Below are positions 34,705-45,492 of a stretch of 48,819 nt of DNA, in pieces. Source of the DNA: Coprinopsis marcescibilis (taxonomy: Eukaryota > Basidiomycota > Agaricomycetes > Agaricales > Psathyrellaceae); assembly GCA_004369085.1 (NCBI GenBank), contig ML210268.1, forward strand, positions 6,221 through 55,039, given 5' to 3'. Made by a program: the position numbers and the translations under genes. The stretch's first letter is position 1, and each line of letters opens with the position of its first letter. The notes below the pieces were generated by a model, which was given only the letters and a program-made list of their open reading frames with translations, was not told the origin of the DNA and ran no database searches.

Positions 34705-37700
34705 CTATGTTTCGTTCTCAAGATCGCCCCTCCAGTACCTAATCCACGCTTTAATGTCCTCCGGCCTTATACTGCCAGAAGAACAAGCCGACGCCTTCTG
34801 CAAGCCTGCCAAGCTCTCAGAGAGCTTAACCGCGCAGCTCACATCCAAAGTCGGCATACCAATCGCGTCGGTGTATTGGTTCCTCGCAGCAGCCTCCAAA
34901 AGTGCCTCCAAACTGTCCACCAGCTTTAGCGCCGGAACCTCCATCAAGCTCCTTTCGTCAATGATCCCATTCCCCTTTGCCAAAACGGTGTCTGAGCGTG
35001 CGCGAAGGACTTCCAGCCATTCTGGGAATGGCAGTAGTGGCACTCCAAGCTCTTGCGAGATAGTGGACGAGATACTAGACCACGTTGTTCCCCGCGGGTG
35101 CACGAGGTGGACAATCTTACAGTTGCCGCTCTTCCGTTCTGCATCCGTGGCGGTGTATTCGACTTCGGCGTCGCGAGAGAACTCAACAAACGCCTGTGCA
35201 CACAGAGTTGGCGAGATCCAAAACACGGGCTAAGTACCAACCAAGTCCGTCAGCGGGGTTATGCAAAAAGGGTACCCATGCGTACTTTGTCAATGGTGGG
35301 GAATGAGCCAAGGACCTGGGCGCTCATGACCAGGGAAGGGAACCACTCGCTCGAGTTCCACGACCCATTCAGCCCACCCGTAATCTGCCCAACGCGTACC
35401 ACAACCGAGCGGAGTCCACAGGACTCTGAAGCTCGAGCGAGGAGACGCTCGGCTACCCATTTCCCTTCGGCATACCCTGTACCAACTGCGAAGGACGCAG
35501 GGATTTCCTCTTCCTTAATGGGCAGCGGACCAGCCGGTGCACTTTGGAACACAGAGATGGAACTGGCAAAGAGGATGGCAGGCTTGAACTTGGCAGAGGA
35601 GAGTGCGAATGAGATAAGGTTGCTTAAACCGTGTACCATCGAGTCAAAGGACTTTAATTCCATCTTGAAGTTGACCGACCAGGCAATATGCATGATCGTT
35701 GTCACGGTCGACGCGATCTATTAAAGCATGCACTGTATCAGATTCCCATCTCGAAGGAACACAAGCTTCAAACGAACCTGCGAGAACATGGGCTCTGACA
35801 GCCCCAGATCGGTGTGCATCAAGTCGCCCTCTAGGAGCTGGAATTTTTCCGAGTTCCGGAGCAGGGCAGTATCAAGACCCCGCTCCTCGAATGTGCGTCG
35901 CTGTCGTTCCATGATCGAGAGATTGGAAGAGCGCAATCGTCGATTGAGGCAATAGACTTTCGAAACACTTGGATCACGAAGTAAAGCCGCTAGGATGTAT
36001 GAGCCCAGTGCCCCAGTTGTCCCTGTGACAAGCACAACGCGGGAAGAGGGGCGTTCAATAGACCTGGCTGACCCCAATTTAATGCTTGGAAGTGACTGTG
36101 CGTAGTGCTCGACCATTTGTTGCATACTGCCTTCCCTTGTCGTGGTGCTGTTAGTGATGGCGACTTCGGAATCTGTGGTGTTGATAGAATGTCCAACGAA
36201 AAAATCGGCGAGGCTGGAAATGGTCGGACTCGTGTAAACGAAATTCTGGTCGAGGGTGCGGGTATCGACTTTGAAGGCATCTCGAAGCGCCCGCAAGAGA
36301 ATATTTCGGATCTGCGTAGCTTGGAGGCTGGTTTTACGACACGAATCAGACATTGTGAAGGATCCAGATGAAATGCGCAGACGTGCCTGTCGCATCCTGC
36401 TTGGAACAAGTCAACTTCGTCGGCCGCAGGCGCCACCAAAATCGAGTTGACGACGCCCCTGACGAAGTCCAGGGTTGAATCTGGTGTCCATGTCGCAGGG
36501 AACGGCACAGTTCCTTTGGCCAGGGTGTTTACCGAATCGTACAGCTGTCGAATCTCGCCTTCGTACTCTGTGAGGACAGCTTGTCGTCTCGGCGTCCCCT
36601 TCCCGGTGTACGTAAATGGCTTGGAAGGACTCATAACGATGATCATCTGCAGAAGGTATTATAAATAGACCCCCACTGACGTTAAGTAGGGATGCAGTAT
36701 ACCTCTTTAAATATCCTGGAATGCTGAGGTGCAAACGCGTTCACCTTTTGCACTGTCGGCCAAATCTTGTTCCGGAATTCAGCAAGCTTGGATTCGTCGG
36801 TGGGGTCGATCGCATAGTACGGCCTGGGTGCCACGAGTATCCCAGCTTGGAACTGGTTATGGCCAAATACGAGCGCAGCAAGGATGTGTGCGTCCTGATT
36901 CAATAGTGCCTCTGGAACAGGGCGTTTAAACAAGCAAGTTTCTCGGATCTATGTGTCGAACGTACCTAGAGGGACTGGGTTGGTCTAAATCGCTGTACAT
37001 GAGTCAACCGCACAAGAATTCATGTGACAGTAAACACCTGCCTTTTCCCCAGTATTATGAACGATTTGATCGTCACACCTCCCATAGATCCTCCACAGAC
37101 CAGGCTTCGTTGGGTGTGGAACCATGAGGTCCGCTGTCGCATACGCGTCCACGCCTCGAATTGTGGTGTTGGTGACAAGTGGTCTGCAGAATGGTTGCGA
37201 CTTCAAGCACAATAAGTCCTCCAGGTCCATTCCCTTGAAGATGTACGCACCACAATTACCAACTCGTATATTCCCTTATCGTAAGGAACGAACTCGGTTG
37301 TCATATTCCGACCAAACGTGACATAGCTCCAATCTTCCGCCGGTTTTCGCGCTACCATTCGGGACCGGAGAGTCAGGTCATTCCTTTCCGAGTCGGTGCA
37401 CCACTCACTTGGCATATTCATGGACATGCACCCACATTCCGAGCTGAACGAAGAAAAAGAAATGGGAAATCAGATGATGAATCATGGAGGTGGCATGTCC
37501 ATACTTACGAGCCGTAAAGGTTGACGAGGTGAATACCCTGAGAAACCAAGTAGTCTCCCACACCATCAGAAAGGCTGCCTCCGCCGTATGTCTGTACATC
37601 CAAAAAAATCTCTTTAGCTTGATGGTCCGAATAGTGGATGCAAGACACTCGCCAGCGCTGTACGAGACGCAAGCCACTTGACATATTCGGGATTCGCGGC

Positions 37701-38863
37701 CCAACCCTGTTCAGCGTGATTGAGAATCCAATGATGTGTGGTAGAATACGAATACCTACGTCGATAATCGAAGGAACGGAGACAATGATGTCCGTTTCAG
37801 TGGCAACCGCAGAGGCGTAATGGGCTTGGACAGTCGGAATCTGCGCGGGGAACTGAGGCCTAAACACGCTGACGGTCATTCCAGTCGTCGGCTTGTTAAT
37901 CACGTCACTTAGACTTCTTTGATCAAGATAAGCAATTAGAAGCCCTTACCAGGCATGTCGTTGTGAAGATACCCAACGCGTGAAACATGGGTATCGTGTG
38001 CATCGAGAAGACTAGATCTGTAACATCCATTTCTCCGAAATAGAAGATCAAAGACAGCTCGTAGAACCGCAAGTTGGTTACTGGAATGGGCTTTGGGTAC
38101 GAGGTCGAGCCTGGATGGTGTGCAATTTCAGTCCAGGCCCGAACATGTGGTCAACTGGGAGGGGCGCACTGACCTGATGAATGGAGATAGATGACAGTCT
38201 CGTCAATACCTCGTTTCTCGTACACGACATCTTGAGGGTCGACCTTGGGTTGTCCGAAGAGGTCGCCGAATTGAGGCATTGAAGAGGTCTCTGGCTGGCT
38301 AGACCCCGAGAGAAGTTTCAGGGCCTCCGATGCGAGGCTTTGCATACTAGGCTCATGACCAATAAGCACATGTCTGACGTTCAGTATCTTGATGAGATGG
38401 GCGACCGCTGCAGGAGAGTTGCGAGGCGAAAGAGGAAACGCGATGCAGCCCGCCCGGAAGATAGATATAGTCGTGGTGGTATACGTGATGCTGTCTACGA
38501 AGCCGTTCGTCAGGTCGCCAAAGAATTGCTGGAATAACGAAACGCCTTACCGCTCGCAGCGAGAATTGCAACGATTGGTGGGTTAGTCAAACCCGGAGAC
38601 CAGTTCGTTATCTTTCGAATATGCTTGACACCGGTGTATATGGCCTCCACTGCTTCCGGCCAGAGAATCTTGGTAGTCGTGCCATCTTCGTTAGCGTACA
38701 CATAAAGAGGATGACTAGGGCTGTTTAGGAGGTGCCAGTCGTAAAGTTCGGCGGGATCCAAGGAGCCGTCCAAAGGAGGCGGCGTGAATGTCTTGGAAGT
38801 CAGAGCCTGAGTTTTTGGGACTTCATGGAAGGGAGGCAGTTGTGAGGGGTGAACTGCAGGCAT
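34705..38863 (-). CDS. NRPS-like adenylate-forming reductase (A-T-R)
   Basis: Activates a carboxylic acid as AMP ester, loads it on a phosphopantetheine carrier and reduces the thioester to an aldehyde or alcohol. Exons: 38863-38551, 38494-38174, 38110-37950, 37891-37760, 37706-37664, 37617-37509, 37443-37251, 37200-37042, 36984-36966, 36911-36703, 36646-36387, 36327-35778, 35717-35286, 35229-34705; all in phase, 1141 residues. The A domain (about 25-600) has HSSGSTSYPKPI at about 206, TYGGGSL, LYGSSECG, IYGRCDDQIVHNTGEK and TNPVPLEALLNQ. The carrier site is FQAGCDSLQATQ, Ser640. The R domain has the NADPH loop VTGTTGALGS (740-749) and catalytic Y905-x-x-x-K909. Two introns are GC-AG (donors 37041-37040 and 36386-36385), and exon 9 has 19 bases. 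Exon 5/6 borders are the least certain. Such enzymes make aryl or amino aldehydes; Lys2 is longer (about 1400), so this is not lysine biosynthesis. Confidence 0.88.
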
Positions 38864-39895
38864 GTTATCATAAGATTGAACGATCTGATTCTGGAGGTCT
38901 TATTCATTTTCGGAGATGTCTGTTGTGAGTACATCAACGTTCAACTGTTCCGAGACAAATTGCCGCGCTGTATGAGGTTGATTAGAAGTGCTTCCCGTTT
39001 ACCTGATCATCATTAGGAACTCCCAGAACGTCGTGGCTTTCGGTCAGTTGGGGTCCAAGATTGGTCTAAGACTCCACCTGTGTGTCAGGGCATTCCTCTG
39101 CTGTCACTTCTGATACGATCTAACCGCAATGTCCGTGAAATATCGGATGGAGAAATCTTGCGCTCACCGCGCTTGTTCCTCCGAACGACACAATTGTGAC
39201 GGCTTCTATATGTAGACAGTGGCATGTACCCAAATAACACTTTTTTGACAAGTTCTGGATGGGTACATGATTTTTAACGCTCACGGGGTCTGCATCTTGG
39301 GCAAATGGCCATTGTTCGATGCTTGAAGAGGATGTTGTTGGCATTGAGGGCGCTAGAGAGGCGTCTCCTGCCAGGACGTTGTTGACATGAAGGGTTCATT
39401 AAATTGGGCACAAGTTTGTTCGGGCGAGGCTCGGCGACCTGAGACATTATTTGTAAAGCACCTTGTGAGGCAGTGAAAGTTGCCGTTATAAATATTCTCA
39501 GCCGGGCGTTCGATCATCGAATCCCTCTTTTTTGTGAGCTTTCCCGACTTTCAGTCACATAATCGCGGTACTTACGTAGTAGATGCAATGTAACAATGGT
39601 GTTACGGAATTGGCATTAAGCACTTGAGCTTGCAGTTCAACCGCCTTCTTTACAATGTAAAGTTGTGCAGTTCAATCAAGTTAGTACGACCATGGCCTAC
39701 GTCTGTCACGATTGGCCTTGTTGGGCTAAACCATTTGTTCAAAGCAGTGTCACTGTCAAAGCAATCAAACACTGCACGTGCCCGAACATGACGTTTGTCT
39801 TGCTCAGCCCTTTGCTTCCTCCACCGAGCTTCGCATTGCGCAAGTGGAACGATATATAAACAACATATAGTGTAATCGTTCTGCCTGAGATATCC
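38864..39895. other. Divergent promoter region
   Basis: About 1 kb between the 5' ends of the A-T-R gene (minus) and the MsrA gene (plus). No coding sequence with recognisable features. TATATAAAC at about 39853-39861 lies some 40 bases before the MsrA ATG. Confidence 0.45.
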
Positions 39896-40659
39896 ATGCT
39901 GAATCGCTTAAAAGGTCTGCTCGATCTCGCTTCTCCCACCATTAGCCCAGCCGCCTTCCGAGCATCCATGTCGACCAGTACGTTTTTCGTGTTCAAGCTT
40001 TTGCACCGAGGTCATGAAATTACGAAGGTTCTGCTCAACCTGAAGTTGCCACATTCGCCTCGGGATGCTTCTGGGGTGTCGAGCACATCTTCTTGAAGCA
40101 CTTCCCTCCGTCTGATAACAAAGGGATCCTCAAAACGTCGGTGGGATACACAGGAGGGAAGGAGTCGTCAACGAACCCCGATTACCGATCCGTCTGCGGG
40201 GGTACCACTGGCCATGCAGAAGCAGTACGCATAGAGTTTGATCCCACGATAGTCGGTTACGACCAGCTCGTCGGTATGTCGATACCTCCATCTTGTTGGC
40301 CGTTGCTTGACCGAACCCCTCCCAGAATTTTTCTACCGTACACATGATCCAACGACGCCGAACAGACAGGGAGCTGACGCTGGCACACGTGCGTTTCTGA
40401 TATCTCTGACGCAATTTTCGTCTGACAAACTTCCCCAGAATACCGCTCGGCCATCTTCACGCACTCGACGGAGCAGGAGCAAATCGCAAAGCGTGTAACG
40501 GAGGAGGTCCAGGCCAAACATTTTACGCCGAATGGGACGAGGATCGTGACGGAAATCATCCCTGCTGGGCAATGGTGGGACGCCGAAGATTATCACCAGC
40601 TCTACCTTTTCAAAAACCCGTCGGGATACCAGTGCCCAACCCACCGACTGCATTGGTGA
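39896..40659 (+). CDS. msrA: Peptide methionine sulfoxide reductase A
   Basis: Reduces methionine-S-sulfoxide in proteins and free methionine, repairing oxidative damage with electrons from thioredoxin. Exons 39896-39977, 40028-40273, 40326-40388, 40439-40659 are in phase and give 203 residues. The active site GCFWG is at 40-44 (nucleophile Cys41), then [50 protein letters not shown] and FYAEWD-type residues, ending [21 protein letters not shown]. Domain length is typical. Two starts are possible: 39896 adds 24 residues ([20 protein letters not shown]), basic and lacking acidic residues but for one Asp, which could target mitochondria; Met25 at 39968 would give a cytosolic form. Both may be used, as dual targeting is known in this family. 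It converges with the transaldolase gene, 173 bases apart. Confidence 0.95.
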
Positions 40660-40832
40660 TCCCTCTTTTTCAATTCAAGCTATTACCCCTGGGGTTGTAC
40701 CATAGTATGTTTTCAGGTCGTCGCTATCGTCACTTTCGCTTTCGAGTAATTTTATTGGGTTTAATTGGGAATCACAACGGAAAGCAAAATTCTATTTGAT
40801 ACCGTCTCAAGGGGAAGTCTATGCTGGGACAC

Positions 40833-42063
40833 CTACCGACTTAGCGCAAACAACAACTTCTTTCGGACAAGGCCCTCCAGCTTTTCCGCATCGGCACTGA
40901 ACTTGCTAAGCCCCTCCGCGACTTTGTCCAGGACAATCCTATCGGTGCTCCTCAGTGCGCTGTCATACAGCGACGTCGTCGATGGCGAAGCATCGTCAGA
41001 GTATGTCGAAGGGCGAACGAAGTAGATGGGTTCCGTATCTTCATCGACCTCGACTTCTCGCGAGCGGGGCTTTGTCGACGTCGCTTTGGTCGAAAACACC
41101 CAAGAGCGCAATCCCTCCAACAACTCTGGAGGAACCGTCACCAAATCCGCTGCCTCAAACGTCCCCCTCTTCCACCCCTTCTTCGAGTCCAACGTAACCT
41201 CACCAACCTCATCGGGCCTCCCAAGCCCCGCGGCCATCACCAGCACCTCCTCCGGCTTCCTGAATCCAGCAGCCATAACCTCCGTCCTGCCCTTGTACCC
41301 ATAGTGTGCAAACCCACGCTGCACAGACGATACAAGCACCAGACCAGGGTGCGCTGTGCCAGGCTGTTCCTGGCCCTGCGCGTCCCACCAATCCTTCACT
41401 CTACCGACAAAGGGAGAGATGACGCTGAGCCCCGCTTGCGCGCACGCGAGGGCCTGTGCGCGGCCGAAGATGAGGGTGATGTTTGTGTGGATCGGCTCGG
41501 AGCCGTCGGTGGGGTGCTCAAGGATGTGGGCTGCGGTGATGCCCTCCGGGGTCCCTGGGACCTTGATGAGCACGCGCGAGCGGGGGATGGAGTGTTCTTC
41601 GAATAGAGAGATTATCGTGCGGGCTTGCTTGAGAGTGGCGGGGATCGAGCTGCCCACGCGTGGGTCGACCGAGGCTGAGACACGGCCGGGAATGATCGAG
41701 AGAATCTGCACGCCGACGAGGACGAGCTGTGGGACAAGGGTGAGTGGGATGCGAGTGGGAGTCGCAAGGGGAGCGTACCAGCTTGAGCAACGCCAGCGTT
41801 GTCCGTTCATCTTCGTTGAGTTGCGCCTGTTGTGAGAGGGCGTATTGGACGGCTTCGTCGATGAGGTGCGCGTATTCTGGCTTGCTGACGGCGACGTATA
41901 CGAGGGAGGGGTTGGATGTCGCGTCCAAAGGAAAAAACTCTGCGATCCGCTGGTACTCCGCACCGTCGGAGGCAATCTTGATTCCGGAGCGGCGCACATA
42001 ATCGAGGCCGGTGGTGTTGGAGCAGTCCAGCGGAGGTTGGTGCGAGGAGACAATTGCAGGCAT
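40833..42063 (-). CDS. Transaldolase-family protein
   Basis: Transaldolase moves a dihydroxyacetone unit between sugar phosphates in the pentose phosphate pathway (cytosol). Exons 42063-41779 and 41726-40833, phase 0, give 392 residues. Class-I aldolase features: FPLDATSNPSL (Asp47, Asn51), IIPGRVSASVDPRVG, and the Schiff-base Lys150 in RVLIKVPGTPEGITAA, then NITLIFGRAQALACAQAG and SPFVGRVKDWWD. The canonical Schiff-base motif in cytosolic enzymes is LIKIASTWEG, so VPGTPEG marks a divergent paralogue. A C-terminal extension of about 80 residues (EVEVDEDTEPIYFVRPSTYS and a final helix) is longer than the usual 320-335. MPAIVSS is chosen as start because the domain begins right after it. TATAAAG on the minus strand at 42231-42225 is a possible core promoter. 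Confidence 0.88.
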
Positions 42064-42224
42064 ATTTTAAACCCACGCAAAATAAAAATATGAGATGTTA
42101 GGGGAAAGTGATTTGTCTGGCCAGTGGCAAGGCTGTATTGAACAACGCTGGGGTTACTAGGGGAGAGTGACTGGGCTGGGTGAAGGAAAGGAGAACGATA
42201 AGAATGCGAGCGGGTGCAGAAAGA

Positions 42225-42231
42225 CTTTATA
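42225..42231 (-). promoter_or_regulatory. Possible TATA box of the transaldolase gene
   Basis: Reads TATAAAG on the minus strand, about 160 bases upstream of the ATG at 42063. Confidence 0.4.
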
Positions 42232-42856
42232 GGTACCAAACGCGATGACTCCCGGTACCAAGACACTCAGATCCCGCACAATTATGATTTGGTGAGCAAT
42301 GTCTAGCGTGGAACACATTCCGGGTATCAGACCAAAGGCTTTCGGTTGCACTGCAGCAGGACACCCGTAGACGCTCGAATAGTCGGAGCATTTGGTCATA
42401 GCTGGAAGAACACCGCTAATCATGAGTTGATAATGGCGATAGCAGACCAGTGATGGCGCAATCTGGTCAAATTCAAGAACAAGCGGGTTTAGGATGGGCA
42501 TTAGATCTTGAGCTTTTGGGATTACATTTGCTTGAGTGTTCCGGTGAGGAGGAGTGATTCTTATTCTCAAGGTCTTAGTCAGGAACGTTCGTGACTTGTC
42601 GAGTCTACGCACGGCTAATAGGTTTCCGGGTGGGACCAGAGTGTATACTTTGTAAGACAAAGTAAGTTTCCGAGGGAGTAGGTGGAGGTTTGGATATGTG
42701 TAATCGACGATGGAGCACCGTAGAGCGTATGCTGGTACTCAGTGGGGTCCCGATCTTACCACTGCGAAGGAGACGTAATCGGCGCCTATCATCCGCAGAG
42801 ATAAGATCTTGCGCGACTGGGTTGGGTGCCGATCACGATTGCGTCATCCGCTCGAT

Positions 42857-42919
42857 CACATGCATCATCGATCAGATCACATGCATCATCGATCAGATCA
42901 CATGCATCATCGATCAGAT
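42857..42919. repeat. Minisatellite, three 21-base units
   Basis: Three perfect copies of a unit starting CACATGCATCATCGATCAGA (units at 42857, 42878, 42899), followed by a partial CAC. Contains ATGCAT and ATCGAT palindromes. Confidence 0.92.
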
Positions 42920-43385
42920 CACGAGGAAGCGCAACGCGTCCAAATCGAGGAGACGCGTCTCCGAGCACCGAGGAGCTCACAGTTTCCTGACATAAACTGG
43001 CACTGCACTGAGACGGACATGTTAAATGGTTCCAAAACATTGATTCTCGAGCGCTTAGCCCTGCTAAAGTAATATGAACATACACTGGAAATATATACGT
43101 AAAATACAGTGGTGATACCTGACGAATGAAAATGAAATGAAATGCGAATGTGGGGTGAAGTACAGATGATAATGATGATGCTTCCAATAACCGATGACCG
43201 TGTATGTTGTTTCCGTTTTCGTTTTCCTTCATGATTGCTGATAGAGAGTGAGTGTGGGTAGTAGTGCTGGATGCCGAGAAGATATGCCGTGGACAGAACT
43301 AATGTTGTGAGACAAACGTCGCCTGCGAGAAAGATCGAGAGGTTGGAACACCAAAAGCTAAAACGACAGCCCCGTCGAAACCTAA

Positions 43386-45373
43386 CTAGCTCAGATGGCA
43401 TACGACATCGAAGCCACCTTGGTGTCCTCTGAAGGACTGAACGTATGTCGCTAAATGACACAAACCACCAATCAGCTCCCGCAACTTAAATTGAAAGACC
43501 CAATATGAAACGCCACTTACTGTTGTGTCAAAATGCACGACGGACGGGAGCGGAGGGAGGGGCGGGGGGCTCCAGAAGCTCGATGTGTGTCGGCGCTTCT
43601 TGAAGGTGGGGATGCTGGTCATGCTGTCCTGGTACGTCGCCGTGGCGCTATCGGACCTCGTCTTCTCGCGCGCATTGAGCATCCCGACGAAGGATGCGAC
43701 GTAGACTGGGGTTCGAGGTAAGATAAGGATGAATAGGTAAGACCAGGTCGCTACGTACGTTTTGTGAGGAGAAACTCGAGTCCGAGGAAGACGAATGTGT
43801 TGGGGAGTAGGACGTAGCAGAATAGAGCAGCCAACGAGCACGCGCTATAGTTTATTCGTCAGTTGGCGCAGAGAGGGTTGAAGAACGGCGTGCGTACCTA
43901 GTCATCAATCCGGTGTTCAGGGCGTACTGGATCACGACTGAGATCTTCGAGTTGAGGCTAAGTTACGGTTAGTTATGGATGAGCGAGCGGGGGGAGAGCA
44001 CGTACAGCGGCCCCGTCCCCAAGCTTTTGCGCAGGTAGTAGCACATAGCGATGGCGATGAACAGGTCGATGGCGGAGGACGTGCTGAGGCCTGCGGTTAT
44101 CGCCCACTACGTGCGAATCGCGGTCAACACTCCCGAAAGATGCTTCGACATAATTGTAACCACTTACATCGATCTTGTGCAGTTCCGAATAGAATTGGAT
44201 CGTGAAGCTAGATGGGCGAAGAGGTCAGGCTAAGATGATAGGTGAAGCTGACGATGATACTAACACTTTGTACGCCAAGGCTATGGATGTAAATTAGCAT
44301 TGAAGTCGTTTGAGCGAGAGGGATGATGCGTACCTATTCCGATACCTGATAAGGGTAGGTAGATGGATGGTTAGAGCCTGAAAGTGTGCGAAGAAAGCAA
44401 GGGAGCTGACCTCCTGCACCAGCAACGACGAGGATCTACAAAACTACATCAGCCTGTGCAAAGTGCGGCATAAGACGTAAGAACATACCGTGATGTAGCC
44501 GAGTACTCCTCCATGGTATCCATTAACTGCGCGCGTGTTATAATTAGGGCGATCCAACATGAACTGACAGGGCAAAACATACGGGTCCACACTCGCTTTG
44601 CGTACAGGCTTCCGAGGTACCATATCAGCAACGCAGATTACACCAAATCCCAAATAAAACTGCTCACCAATGCACAATAAAGATTATAACCACGTTGACC
44701 GCCACTTGCAGCTAAAAAGGCCTCCATGTGAGTAAACCTCACTCCGATTTCCGAATTCAAAACCGAGGTACGAACTTGAATGGACCTAGTGGCGATAGTA
44801 GTCGAGTCAGAGTCAGACCAAAGCCAAAGCCAAAAACGGGAAACAAAAGAACGTACCAAAGCACTTTCATCAACCCAAACTTGTTTCCGAATCCCACCAC
44901 GACGTATGTATACACCGAGTGTATCGTCAGCGCGAAATGGAAGGCGTCCAAGATCCTAAGTGGAACAATAGGTCAGCGGCTGCGAGATCCGGTACAATGA
45001 TTGATGATTGATTGGTTGATTCGTCACATACCCTAAAACTCCAACCTATAGATAATAGCATCCCATCAGAATCAATGTCCACGCGCGATACTGGGCAAAG
45101 AGCACTGCACGTACGGATATCTTGTGCAGTCGGATGTCGTTGGGATACGAGTGGTAGTAGTAGTATATCTGGAGCGTCGTGATTCCGAATAGGCTGTGTG
45201 ATTAGAGGGTGAGCGGAATGGTAAGCAAATGTGGTGTGGTGTGCGATAGGGTGAGTGAGCACTGACAAGGCTGCCCCGACGACACCCAAAAACGCAGCGC
45301 CGATGGTGTTGTGAAGCGTCGGCAGGACCAGGCTCGACGTTGCTGCTGATACTGCAAAGGGTACCGGTGCCAT
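43386..45373 (-). CDS. DUF6534 membrane protein, 17 exons
   Basis: Integral membrane protein of the DUF6534 family, hugely expanded in mushroom genomes and of unknown function. Exons: 45373-45267, 45193-45115, 45045-45032, 44955-44857, 44785-44743, 44711-44668, 44608-44583, 44526-44489, 44435-44411, 44345-44334, 44280-44265, 44207-44168, 44106-44006, 43957-43898, 43844-43759, 43705-43521, 43436-43386; all phases agree, 341 residues (family usual about 330). Conserved landmarks: TLHNTIGAAFLGVV, FGITTLQIYYYYHSYPND, ILDAFHFALTIHSVYTYVV, SSAIDLFIAIAMCYYLRKS (start of DUF6534), VIQYALNTGLMTSACSL, FLLTKLYVASFVGMLNARE. Seven TMs are expected. The cytosolic tail is Ser/Pro-rich. Micro-exons of 14, 12 and 16 bases are exons 3, 10 and 11. 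A CT microsatellite lies about 80 bases upstream of the ATG in the presumed leader. Confidence 0.9.
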
Positions 45374-45448
45374 TCTGCGGATGGGGAGTTGTGTAGGTGA
45401 AGCAATTGAAGAGAAAGAGACTGAAAGACCGAATAAAAGAAAGAAACT

Positions 45449-45451
<3 letters not shown>

Positions 45452-45489
<38 letters not shown>
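45452..45489. repeat. GA/CT dinucleotide microsatellite
   Basis: About 19 uninterrupted AG units. On the minus strand it is a CT run some 80 bases upstream of the DUF6534 ATG, where polypyrimidine leaders are common in fungi. Confidence 0.93.

Positions 45490-45492
<3 letters not shown>

Larger units (their letters stand above)
42064..43385. other. Intergenic region with minisatellite
   Basis: Holds the transaldolase promoter and the 3' flank of the DUF6534 gene. Apart from the 21-base repeat at 42857-42919 nothing is recognised; the longer open frames here lack any domain. Confidence 0.4.

Noticed and set aside
34664..35724. Plus-strand frames opposite the A-T-R reductase R domain.
   Set aside because: The minus strand carries the conserved reductase motifs in frame; these are antisense shadows.
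20851..38863. A biosynthetic cluster made of the SnoaL-like gene, A-T-R reductase and MFS genes.
   Set aside because: Members are 14 to 18 kb apart with housekeeping genes between them, and the SnoaL-like protein is secreted.
42857..42919. CRISPR-like regular repeats.
   Set aside because: Units are directly adjacent with no spacers; a minisatellite in a eukaryote.
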